DNA from: Platynereis dumerilii
Taxonomy: Eukaryota > Annelida > Polychaeta > Phyllodocida > Nereididae
DNA length: 64,000 nt
Assembly (NCBI GenBank): GCA_026936325.1
Contig: JAPTHN010000004.1
Coordinates: 45,783,289 to 45,847,288 of the forward strand
Direction: 5' to 3'
The notes beneath the pieces were generated by a model. That model was given only the letters and a program-made list of their open reading frames with translations. It did not search any database and had not been told where the DNA came from. Position 1 is the stretch's first letter. The number at the start of each line of letters is the position of its first letter. The position numbers were made by a program, and so were the translations under genes. Positions 1 through 11,112 of this stretch are shown piece after piece.

Positions 1-439
1 TTTCCACGGCAACCATGCAACCAATGGTCTTAATGAGATAAACTACATCCTGGACATCATTCTTTTCTGTGTCAACTTTAAGTACTGCTTAGTGAATGCA
101 AAGGAAGAAATGTATTAAGAATAATTTTGCGAGAACGGTCTAAGCTGGACAAGTTAAGGATTCACACATCGTTGGTCTGTCTTTATTTCTCATTTTCTCT
201 GTATCTTGATTTTTCAGCTTTCAATTTCTCAGTTACTCACTATTTCTGCTTCTAAGAAATTTTCTCTTTTTTCTGTTTTACCTCTTAAATTTATCACAAA
301 GCAAACCTGTTTCTTGCAATTCACAATAACTGATCTGAGAGGGCTGCAGCTTGCAGTATCCCCATTTGTTTTTCTGTAGACTCCAATGTATTTCTGTTTC
401 ATTCTGTCACAGCTGCAATGTAGTTTCTTCAGCTAATTT
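1..439. other. Unannotated flank before the tandem array
   Basis: I see no exon, TIR element or RNA gene here. The sequence is AT-rich and unlike the start of the later repeat units, so it is probably the left flank of the array or a diverged part of the first unit. Confidence 0.4.
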
Positions 440-3309
440 ACAGCAATGGATGGAAATGAGGTTTCAACAACATAATTCCTTTGCACCATATTTCACTGAA
501 ACTTCTAACTCCACAGCGTTTGTGCACAACAGCAATCTCGCGATCTTCTTTAGGTAGAACTTTTCGTTTCAATTGATTTTCTTTCCTTTTCAAGTTTAAG
601 AATGGACCAGGGTGGCCAAAAAGGCTCAGGGCAGTCCAAGCGCCTAATCAACCGGCTGTGTCCAACGGGCTGTGCCAGGGATCGGCACCACCAATCTGGG
701 TAAAAGAACCAATAAACCTCATGACTCGATCTGACCAATCAAAACAATTGATTTGACAACCCGGATATCACTCTCTCACTCATCATCGGAAAATCATTGC
801 CCATCCTAATGAACCCAGGAAACACTGTGCATTATTTGTGCAAGCAATCGCATTGCCACTGCTTCAACCTGTCAATCGGCCCTCACATGAAAAATTAAGT
901 GTGAAGCACCACAAAAACAAATCCTCGTTAATCGCACTTCAAACTTTTATGTTCTCTGTTCAAATACAGATGATGCAGCTTGACAGCTGTTTCATTTCAT
1001 GTTCCTCTGCCATGCCACCTGCTTGTCTCAATCAGGCATACTGCAGATTAATTATGGAATGTCATATTCTTCTTTGCGCATAGTAGTTCAGCTCGAGCAC
1101 CCAAAATCTGCATACATTGGTGGTTGCCATGAGCTCCAGGCTCAACACCTTAACTCGGATCAATCTTCTTTGATACACAAGTTTCCTGCATGACAGTAGT
1201 TGCAGGTTTAACAAAAAGAATAAATAATTGGACACTTTTCAGTAAGTAAAGAATTCCTAATCAAATTCAAAACTAAACAAGAGTGCAATGGCAGTTTCAA
1301 ATTTGGAAATAAGCATTTTAAAGTAATTAACCATTTGTTTATGTGTGTGTTGCCAATGACAAGTGCAAGGTCACATGATGTCCCACTGCATGGCCTTGAA
1401 GTGCTTGAAAACTCATTCAAATCCATCATTTACCACATGTGGTACTGTTATCATCTTTTATTGCTCTCAAAATGACCTCATAAGAAGCTTCCCCATTCCA
1501 CAATGGATTCTTGATTAGGCTTTGAAGTTCATTGAAGGTTTTATGGTAGTTGTTCGGAGCAGGTGCACAGCTATTCTTGTTACTGCGTGCCATACGGTTG
1601 TCCTAAAGAGATATCCGAAGGCTTTGAAGCCCACACACTCGGGCCACAGGCATATTAGGACATGCCTTGCCTAGTTAGATATTCAGGGTTGAGCACAATT
1701 ATGGGCTAATGTATTTCGGAACGTGCTACAGGATACAATAAAAGGAGTGAGGGACATTAGGACACCTTGAGGGATCCCAGCTCCCCGAGCCTTGCATTTC
1801 CAAGATTTTATGCCTGCACTCAATGACCCATATTATTATGGTCACGTGCTGCTATTCAGCCTCATTCTGGAGACAATGCTGTAAGGATGTAATGGGATAC
1901 AGCAGGTCATGATGATGAGAATGAGACTGAGGGACCCACAGTGAAGACGTGCTGATGTACTGCAACAATAATTGCGCTTTATCACCCCCCGCGCCAGTGC
2001 ATTAACCGGTCCTTCCTAAAGGAGATGTAAAATCTTAGTTTCCCCCTTGGGGTACATGTTTATGAGGAGATCAAACCCATAACACAGCTCCATTCCCAGC
2101 AGTTACTATCTCACTGAGGCATTTACAAGAGAAATGTCACTTTTTTATTGGTCAGAAAGGGCATTCATTTCCAGTGGGTGCATCCTCATTATGAAGGACC
2201 CTATTCTCGTTTGTTTTCTTTATTTATCTTTCTCTTTCAGATCGAATATGAAGTGGCAAAAAGAGCATTTCCTGGACCACTGAGTTTGGAAACACCATAT
2301 GCTTGAAAAAAAAGGTGATATTTAAAGAAAAAAAAACTGAAATTTTGAAAAGGTCAGTACAGCCTAAGTTAAGAATTAATATAAAAACGCAACAAAACTT
2401 CTAGAGGAAATTTTTGGAGCAGTTTCGCTCTGCATCGCAGAATAAGTATCAATCTGCAAGGGTAACCCTAATTTATTAAGATAGAAATGTTAATATTTGG
2501 GAGAATTATAGTATATCATATTATCCGGCTAAGCTGTGTAACAGGTAAAGGTAAAGGTTAAGGTACTTTTATTTAACGTGGGTAGCCAAACTAAGTCAGT
2601 GACTTGTTTCCAGTTTGGCCCACGGCGCCTCCAATTTACGTCTGATGCGAACGACAACATCGTTGAATGACATGATGGCCAGCCTGGGGATTGAACCTGG
2701 GTCCCTCGCATGCGAGGCAAGCGCTCTACTGACTGAGCTATAGGGACTGGAAACACCGTATTGTGTATTGTTGAAAGGCTGAAAATTATGTTAATTATTT
2801 GGAAGGAAAGTGAAAACGTATAACGAGAGTTTCCAAAACTTACTTAATAATTCAAAACTAACAAATATCATCAATGCATCACCGAAAAAGGCAGGCTGCT
2901 CATAAATATGAAAACAAACCTATGCAAAAAATACATTTTGTACTGAAATTATCTTTTTAAAAATTACAGTGGACGTTTAAAGATTAGACTGAAAGCAAAT
3001 GACTAATTGTGGTGAAATCTGAACTCATCGAACCATTACTGTAGATAAATTACAGTAAATTAACAAGACAGAAAGCTAGAACTATTCAGAAGATTCAGCT
3101 TCTAAGAGACATATTTTCATACCATGAGGAGGGCTGATTGAGAGTGTGGGACGGAAGAGCACAACATCAAACCACTAGAATTAAGTAGCCCAGCGACACA
3201 CTGGTAGCCTTTTGAGAGGATCTTCTCTGCTCTTTGAGAGCCGCTGATCACAATCTGGCATGCCGAGAAGCTGTCTCCCCTGTTTATGACATTCTGATGA
3301 ATTGAGCCA
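440..3309 (+). repeat. Tandem array unit 1 (about 3 kb unit)
   Basis: The stretch from the motif CAGCAATGGATGG onward recurs in the same order at 3450 and 5095. Shared blocks include the one around CATGAGCTCC (1129, 4121, 5788), TGATGTCCCACTGC (1376, 4342), a block around CACGTGCTGCTATTC (1843, 4817, 7362) and the GATGCCTCCCACATC block that opens the next unit (3320, 4961, 8332). Unit 1 carries a SINE at 2540-2752 that is absent from unit 3. No conserved reading frame runs through the unit. Confidence 0.8.
2540..2752 (-). mobile_element. tRNA-derived SINE
   Basis: Read on the minus strand, the head looks like a tRNA: an A box around TAGCTCAGTCAGTAGAGC and a B box GGTTCAATCCC. The anticodon stem-loop would present CGC, which suggests a tRNA-Ala-like ancestor. 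The roughly 140-bp tRNA-unrelated body ends in short ACCTTT repeats at the left (its 3' end), a usual SINE tail. It has no protein. The head pairs too loosely and the body is too long for a functional tRNA gene. It lies inside tandem unit 1 only, so it inserted after the array formed or was lost from the other units. Confidence 0.85.
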
Positions 3310-4944
3310 AATGCAAAAAGATGCCTCCCACATCTTGACGGGCCATCAGAAGGCGAATGCTGTGAAATGATTGGACTGACAACAGCGTTAGAAACAGCAA
3401 GAGATATGTATGAATCACAACAGCAAGAATGGAGTCATACACATGTATATACAACAATGGATGGAAATAAGGTTTCAATGCCATACTTCCTTAGCACCAT
3501 ATTTTACTGAAACTTCAGACAGTTTGTGCGAAACTGAAATCTCGCAATCTTCTTTTGGTGGAACTTTTCTCTCCTTTTCAAGTTTAAGAATGAACCAGGA
3601 TGGCCAAAAAGGCTCAGGGCAATCCAAGCCTTGGTGCTGAAGAGTGTGGTTCCAAAGTGCCTAATCAACCAGCTGCAGCCAATGGGCTGCACCAGGTATC
3701 GGCGCCATCAATCAGGGTAAAAGGACCAATGAACCTTGTGACTTGATCTGACCAATCAGACAATTGATTTGACAACCCGGATATCACTCTTTCACTCATC
3801 ATCACACATCCCAACGAACCCAGTACTCAAAGGAAATACTGTGCATTATTGCAAGTAATCGCATTGCATCTGCTTCAGCCCTTAATATGAAAAATTAAGT
3901 GTGAAGCACCACAAAAACAAATCCTCATTAATCGCACCTCAAACTTTTATGTTCTCTGTTCAAGTACAGATGATTCAGCTGGACAGCTGTTTCTTTTCAT
4001 ATTCCTGTGCCATGCCACCTGCTTGTCTCAATTAGGCAAATCGCAGATTAATTCTGAAATGTTGCTTTCTCTTTGCTCGGCAGTACTGAGTGTTTAGAAT
4101 TAGTAAACATTGGTGCCTGCCATGAGCTCCGGGTTCAGCACCCTAGCCAGGATCAATCTCCTTTGATACACAACTTTCCTGCATGATAATAGCTGCAGGT
4201 TTGACAAAAAGAACAAAGAATTCCTAATCAGATTCAAAACTAAACAAGAGTGCAGTGGCTGCTTCAAATTTGGAAATAAGCATTAGGTAATTAACCATTT
4301 CTTTATGTGTTTGTGTTGCCAATGACAAGTGTTAGATCACATGATGTCCCACTGCAATGTCAGCATGGCCTTGAAGTTCTTGATAACTCATTCAAATACC
4401 TCATTTACCACATGTCGAACTGTTATCATCTTTTATTGCTCTCAAAATGACCTCATAAGAAGCTTCCCCACTCAACAATGGAGTCTTGACTAGGCTTTGA
4501 AGTTCATTGCAGCTTTTATGGTAGTTGCATGGAGCAGGTGCACAGCTTCTCATGTTACTGCATAGCCATACGGTTGTCCTAAAGAGATATCCAAAGGCTT
4601 TGATGCCCACACACTCCGGCCACAGGCATATTTGGACATGCCTTGCCTAGTTAGATATTCAGGGTTTTGCGCAATTATGGGCTAATGTATTTTGGAACGT
4701 GCTACAGGATAAAATAAAATTAGTAAGAGACAGGAAGCCTTGAGGGATCTCCACTCCCCAAGCCTTGCATGTCCAAGATTTTATGCCTGCACTCAATGAC
4801 CCATATTATTATGGTCACGTGCTGCTATTCAGCCTCATTCCGGAGACAATGCTGTAAGGATGTAATGGGATACACCAGGTCATGATGATGAGAATGAGGC
4901 TAACGGACTCACAGCGATGAGGTGCTGATGGAGTGCTGCAATAA
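3310..4944 (+). repeat. Tandem array unit 2 (truncated)
   Basis: This copy begins with CAAATGCAAAAAGATGCC and follows the block order of unit 1. It stops after the TGCTGCAATAATTG block and joins directly to the start of unit 3 at about 4945. It therefore lacks the last third of the unit, roughly the part seen at 1975-3300 and 7490-8310, which points to a deletion or an unequal exchange. Confidence 0.8.
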
Positions 4945-7900
4945 TTGCCAAATGCAAAAAGATGCCTCCCACATCTGGACGGTTCATCAGAAGGCGAATG
5001 CTGTGAAATTATTGGACTGACAACAGAGTTAGAAACAGCAAGAGATATGTATGAATCACAACAGCAAGAATGGAGTCATATACATGTATATACAACAACG
5101 GATTGCAATAAGGTTTCAACACCATACTTCCTTAGCACCATATTTTACTGAAACTTCAGACAGTTTGTGCGAAACTGAAATCTCGCAATCTTCTTTTGGT
5201 GGAACTTTTCTTTTGATTAATTTTTCTCTCCTTTTCAAGTTTAAGAATGAACCAGGGTGGCCAAAAAGACTCAGGGCAATCCAAGGCTTGGTGCTGAAGA
5301 GTGTGGTTCCAAAGCGCCTAATCAACCGGCTGCGTCCAATGGGCTGTACCAGGGATCAGAGCCATAAATCAGGGTAAAAGGACCGATAAACCTTGTGACT
5401 CGATCTGACCAATCAGACAATCGATTTGACAACCCGGATATCATTCTTTCACTCATCATTGCTCATCCTGATGAACCCAGTACTCTCAGGAAATTCTGTG
5501 CATTATTTGTGCAAGTAATCGTGTTGCATGCTTCAGCCCTTCATATGAAAAATTAAGTGTGAAGCACCACAAAAACAAATCCTCGTTAATCGCACTTCAA
5601 ACTTTTATGTTCTCTGTTCAAATACAGATGATGCAGCTTGACAGCTGTTTCATTTCATATTACTCCACCATGCCACCTGCTTGTCTCAATCAGGCAAACT
5701 GCAGATTAATTATGGAATGTCATATTCTTCTTTGCTTATAGTAGTTCAGCTCTAGCATCTAAAATCTGTATACACTGGTGCCTCCAATGAGCTCCAGGCT
5801 CAACACCCTACATAACCAGGATCAGTCCGCTTTCGATATGCAACCTACATGGATCTGCAGGACTGAAGTTGAATTGACAAAAAGAATAAAATGTATACAG
5901 ACTCTTTGGTAAGTAAAATAATTCCTATTCAAAAACCAAACTAAAAGAGTAATGACTGCTTCAAATTTGAAAGAAATAAGCCATTAAGTAATTGTTTGTA
6001 CATGTGCATTGTCAATGACAACTGGCAGGCATGTGATGTCCCACTGGCCTTGAAGTCCTGAAAACCCATTCAAATTCAAATTCACTACATGTTGTACTGT
6101 TATCATCTTTTATTCTTCATAAAATGTCTTCATAAGGAGCTTCCCCATTCCACAATGGATTCTTGATTAGGCTTTGAAGTTCATTGTAGCTTTTATGGCG
6201 GCTGTATGGAGCAGGTGCACAAGTTCTCCTGTTACTACATTGTCAGAAAATTGGATCTCCGGGAGGCAAAGTCAACCAACCCTGAAATTCAAAATTTCGG
6301 GAAATGGCAAAAACAGTTTGGACCATAATTGTAATGCTCATGGTTTTGTAGCTAACTTAGTTACATGTTTTACAATGACAACAACGCAATTGGGGCTTTT
6401 GAAATTAACTACTTTAAAAAATAGATTGATGATCTAAACTTTTTCCACACAGAAAATGGCGACTTAACTGAAAACATCTGTTGCAAAGCAAAGTGAACCA
6501 ACCCATATTTTGCTTGAAACTGCTGATGATTTTGGGTCAAATTGGCCAAATGATAAATAATTGCACTTAGTTTAAGATCTTTCATAACTATCACAACTTC
6601 AGGGTGGCAAATGAATTAATTAGCCTCACTCTGGAGAGTGTATTCTTCAGCGAAAGGTCAAAATCTGGATTGGTTCACTTTGCCGCAAAATGATGGTTGC
6701 TTGGGTTGGTTCACTTTACCTTAAACCGAATCCTTGACCCAATGAATGGCAATGCAGGTCAGACAGATGGTTGGAAATGATCCAATACCAACCAGGGAGG
6801 GTACTTACTATCTTTGGTTGAAAATTAAATAATCAGCCTCATTCTGAGAAGTGGAATAGCTGTAAAAATTATCAAAAATTGGGTTGGTTCACTTTGCCTT
6901 GAAAGGCTTGGGTTGGTTCACTTTGCCTTGAGATGCGTGGGTTGGTTCACTTTGCCTTGTGACTGAACAGAGTTTTGGTCACATTGGGTTGGTTCACCCC
7001 CCTATAAAAATAGCTTTGCCATAGGAAATCAAGGTAGGTCACCAAACTATCAGATAGAGGACACAATTTAGTGCCAAAAACGATTGAAACATGGAAATGC
7101 GAAAATTTAGGGTTGGTTCACTTTGCCTCCCGAGGATCCAATTGTCCTAAAGAAATATCTGAAGGCTTTGAAGCCCACACACTCAGGCCACAGGCATATT
7201 AGGACATGCCTTGCCTAGTTAGATATTCAGGGTTGAGCACAATTATGGGCTAATATATTTTGGAGCGTGCTACGGGATACAATAAAGAGGGATCCCCACT
7301 CCCCGAGCCTTGCATTTCCAAGATTTTATGCCTGCACTCAATGACCCATGTTATTATGGTCACGTGCTGCTATTCAGCCTCATTCTGGAGACAATGCTGT
7401 AAGGAAGTAATGGGATACAGCAGGTCATGATGATGAGAATGAGGCTGACAGACCCACAGCGATGAGGTGCTGATGGAGTGCTGCAATAATTGCGCTTTAT
7501 CACCCCCCACGCCAGTGCATTAACCGGTCCTTCCTAAAGGAGATGTAAAATCTTAGTTTCCCCCTTGGGTAACATGTTTACGAGCAGATCAAACCCATAA
7601 TACAGCTCCATTCCCAGCAGTTACTATCTCATGAGGCATATACAGGAGAAATGTCACTTTTTTATTGGAGGAAAAGGGCATTCATTTCGAGCTGGTGCAT
7701 CCTTATCTTGGAGGACCCTGTTCTTGCCTGTTTTCTTCAGCTATCTTTCTGTTTCAGAATAACTAGTTGCTAAAAATCTTTTTCCCAAACCACTGAGTTT
7801 GAACACCTTTTCTTGAAACAGATGTGGTGTATAACTAAAAAATTATTAAAAAGGTCAGTTCAGAGTCTAAGTTCAGAATGAATTACAAACAACAAAACGT

Positions 7901-8313
7901 TAAATGAAATTGTTTGAAGACAACCACTTTAATTTCTCTAATGCAAAAGAAGCGTCAATCAGCTATGAGCATGATACTTAATAGAAATGTGAACCAATTA
8001 ACATAGGAGATATGTATCCTGTACTTGGCAGAATTTCCTTTTTGGAAAGGCTTAAGAATGTTTCAAAAACTTCAACGTAGCTAAATAATTTTTTTTTAAA
8101 TTAAAAGACTCCGATTGTAAGGACAAAGAACAAACATCTGCCGATAGGTTACTTTGTACTGCAATTAGATATCCCTAAATTGCATAAGACAAAACACTAC
8201 CATAGAATAACAAGACCAAAATCTTGAAATATGCAGAAGATTCAACTTCTATGAGATATTGCAATCTTGCATGCCAGGAAGCTGTCTGCTCTGTTTATGA
8301 CATTCTGATGAAT
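4945..8313 (+). repeat. Tandem array unit 3, interrupted by a TIR element
   Basis: This is the most complete unit, colinear with unit 1 across both halves, but it is split by an 890-bp TIR element at 6250-7141. The distal part (7490-8310) matches 1975-3300 of unit 1 without the SINE. Similarity falls from high in the central blocks to patchy toward the right end. Confidence 0.8.
6250..7141. mobile_element. Non-autonomous TIR transposon with repeated subterminal motif
   Basis: The ends are inverted copies of about 35 bp. The left end contains GGGAGGCAAAGTCAACCAAC and the right end its complement (GGTTGGTTCACTTTGCCTCC). Unit 1 of the array reads straight through the equivalent position (TTGTCCTAAAG at about 1599), so the insertion is recognisable. 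Inside, TTGGTTCACTTTGCCTT or a close variant recurs about seven times, near 6670, 6703, 6885, 6913, 6941, 6990 and 7113, like clustered transposase-binding sites. There is no transposase ORF. A 6-bp ATTGTC on both sides may be the target duplication, but I am not sure of the exact ends. Confidence 0.75.
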
Positions 8314-8458
8314 TGAGCCAAATGCAAAAAGATGCCTCCCACATCTTGACGGGCCATCAGAAGGCGAATGCTGTGAAATTATTGGACTGACAACAGCGCA
8401 AGAAACAGCAAGAGATAGCCTACGTATGAATCAAAACAACAAGAAAGGGGTCATATAA
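8314..8458 (+). repeat. Tandem array unit 4 (first 145 bp only)
   Basis: The opening block of the unit, with CAAATGCAAAAAGATGCC and GGGCCATCAGAAGGCGAATG, appears a third time and stops abruptly near 8458, where unique sequence begins. This marks the right edge of the array. Confidence 0.75.
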
Positions 8459-9929
8459 TTTTGTCTTGAATTTTAAATTTTATGGTCTGAAGTCTGAAGT
8501 CTAGTTGGGTTATAAGAATATGTCAATACCCGCTACTTTTAAAACAAACTATACAAACTCTGCCTGTTTGTATGTGCTGATTCAAAGACAACTGTATGAA
8601 CACTGCATTGATGCTAAATGCACACAAGATAACTCATTGTAACAAAATAGGAACTCCCATATTCATTGCTTGTATCCACTTAGTTGTTTGACTACTCTCT
8701 TCTCCAAAAAACCCCAAAACCAAACTTTAGAGTCATAAAGAATGAGCTGTGTAAACAGGTTGAATATCAAGAGCAACCCACTTAACTGAATCAGCAGTTT
8801 GTCGAGAGTGATTTATCGAATACACGGCCGTCTGTTTATAAATACTCTTGAGAAGGTCTTCGGGTTTGTTTTACTTTAGATAAATGATATGTGGGATAGA
8901 TGGAGAGCACCAAACAATCTTGACAATTATGAGAGCCTTACATGATTTATGAGTTAAGGTAAACCTGGAAGTTCATGTTATGCATTCTCTCCATGTAGAG
9001 GATGTCTTGGTTGACCCGACTTGTCCGGCTTTGTTGCTGATTTATGAGATTGCTAATTTAGATTACCAACTGCCCTGATCCTGCTGTTTATTTCCATGCT
9101 TCTTGTCATTCGTTGGTCAGAATGTTTCAGTCAAATGATTGGCAGTTAAATATTAATGTAATTTTGAAGATACTTTTTATAATATCATGACAGTCTCAGT
9201 GAGCTTCGAACCAGAGATGATGAATTTATTGCAGCCTATTAAATTTAAGAAAATCTCTTAGCTTCACAGAGGGCATACTGCTACTTCCCTCAAAGAAAGT
9301 AGTGATGAAAAGTCAGAAAATGTTCACTATTTAGTGACAATTTCTTGCTTTGTGGATTATGTGTGCCTTTGACAACCTAATTAAGATCATCTGGTTCCCA
9401 AAACTAAAGTAACCAAACCAATATAGCATCAGGCACAATGTGGAATATGTCACTTGTGAACATCCACCATACGTGCTCGTTCAGCGAATTTGACTCGTAA
9501 CATTGGACCTTTGGCAGAACAAGCGAGCATCTTAACCAGCATCTCAAATTGGCCAAATGGTTTGAGTTAGGCACGTATAGGCACTGAGGTGTTACATTCT
9601 AAGACTTTTGAAGACCAGTTTGGAATCAGGACATGTTTTACCCCAGGTAAATTGGAAACTTAATATCTTTGTATATATTGCTTTACAGTTGAAGAGACTG
9701 GGAAAATATGTTAGAATGAAAGATATACCCCTGGTGTGAACCAATTGGTTCCTGTCTTGCCTCCTGCCATTCCAACATCTTCTTCATCTTAACTTTTTCA
9801 AACTACACTAATATAAACAGTACTGCTCATCTCAAGTTGATATAGAATTCTCAAATGTATATAGAATGGGAGTGTATCCTCACTTGTACAAATCATGTAT
9901 TACATTTTTGATGGCAACTGGCGTATAAT
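8459..9929. other. Unique AT-rich spacer
   Basis: I see no exon with acceptable splice sites, no TIR pair and no RNA gene. It lies downstream of the gene 2 stop codon and separates the tandem array from the 30-bp minisatellite. Confidence 0.4.
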
Positions 9930-10320
9930 ATCATATTATGTATTCCAGGCATACAAAATATCATATTATGTATTCCAGGCATACAAAATATCATATTATG
10001 TATTCCAGGCATACAAAATATCATATTATGTATTCCAGGCATACAAAATATCATATTATGTATTCCAAGCATACAAAATATCATATTATGTATTCCAGGC
10101 ATACAAAATATCATATTATGTATTCCAGGCATACAAAATATCATATTATGTATTCCAGGCATACAAAATATCATATTATGTATTCCAGGCATACAAAATA
10201 TCATATTATGTATTCCAGGCATACAAAATATCATATTATGTATTCCAGGCATACAAAATATCATATTATGTATTCCAGGCATACAAAATATCATATTATG
10301 TATTCCAGGCATACAAAATA
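9930..10320 (+). repeat. 30-bp minisatellite, 13 copies
   Basis: Thirteen head-to-tail copies of a 30-bp unit that includes TATGTATTCCAGGCATACAA. They are identical apart from a G-to-A change in the copy at 10051-10080. Because 30 is divisible by three and the unit has no stop in several frames, long open frames appear on both strands; these are by-products of the repeat, not genes. The near-perfect identity suggests recent expansion, so copy number is likely to vary between individuals. Confidence 0.97.
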
Positions 10321-10924
10321 AGCTTCGTGATGAGAAAAAAATGCCAGGGATCACATTTTGACATCACCAGTTGAGCTGCTCTTTGTGCTCTGATTGGCTG
10401 ATGCAACTGTTGAGTATTGATTATCTGAGTGAGATTTAGCTTTCTTTTGAATTACAATATGGGTATAAATGGCTGTATGGTGGTATTTTGAGATGTACTT
10501 CCAATCGTGAAGTGAGTCCCATGAGTGCGTCAGCACCTTTTTGCGAAAATTGTTTTAACTGTATAGATGTAACATTAACACATTAGTCACAACAGAGTCA
10601 TAGATTTGGGTTTTTTAAATTTAATAAATAGCATTTTTAAAATTTAATATATATTGATATTGGAGTTACTATCCAGTCAAATTTGAAATTTACGCTCCAT
10701 TGTATTAACTTTACTAGGAAAGCGTATTTTGTTATTCATAAACTTTTTTCAAGTTTTAAGAATCACAATTACAAGTTTTATCTCAAAATGTATATATTAT
10801 GTTAGACCACTTTTAGAATATTCTAGTCAGGCTTGTTCACCAATATTACAATGTAATAAAGACAAATCAATCAAGTCAATCAAATCAATAAATCAAAACT
10901 GTTTTTGACAAAGATAAAATCAAA

Positions 10925-11112
10925 TTAATCATCAATATCATTGAAGAGGTCCTCTGTTGGCACAAGGGAGAGATCCTCGTGCTCCTCTGCTACCCGGCAA
11001 ATATCCTCTCTTACTAGAGAGACTAATTGCTGGACAGCAGGGAGCATGGAAATATCTCTACCCTTGTGCCGGACGATAATTTCAGTGTCTGTCATGTCCA
11101 TGCCACATAGTT
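10925..11112 (-). CDS. Gene 2 terminal exon with stop codon
   Basis: The acceptor is a TTTTATTTGCAG-type site just above 11112. The frame then stays open for 61 codons (ELCGMDMTDTE...) to a TAA at 10927-10925. Codon use looks protein-like, with Val/Leu/Glu-rich helical text such as SLVREDICRVAEEHEDL. I know of no matching domain. Confidence 0.65.

Noticed and set aside
2688-2752. Functional tRNA-Ala gene on the minus strand
   Set aside because: A and B boxes are present, but it continues into a SINE body with a repeat tail, so it is a tRNA-derived SINE head.
9893-10374. Long open frames of more than 120 codons on both strands
   Set aside because: They are products of a 30-bp tandem repeat whose length is divisible by three.
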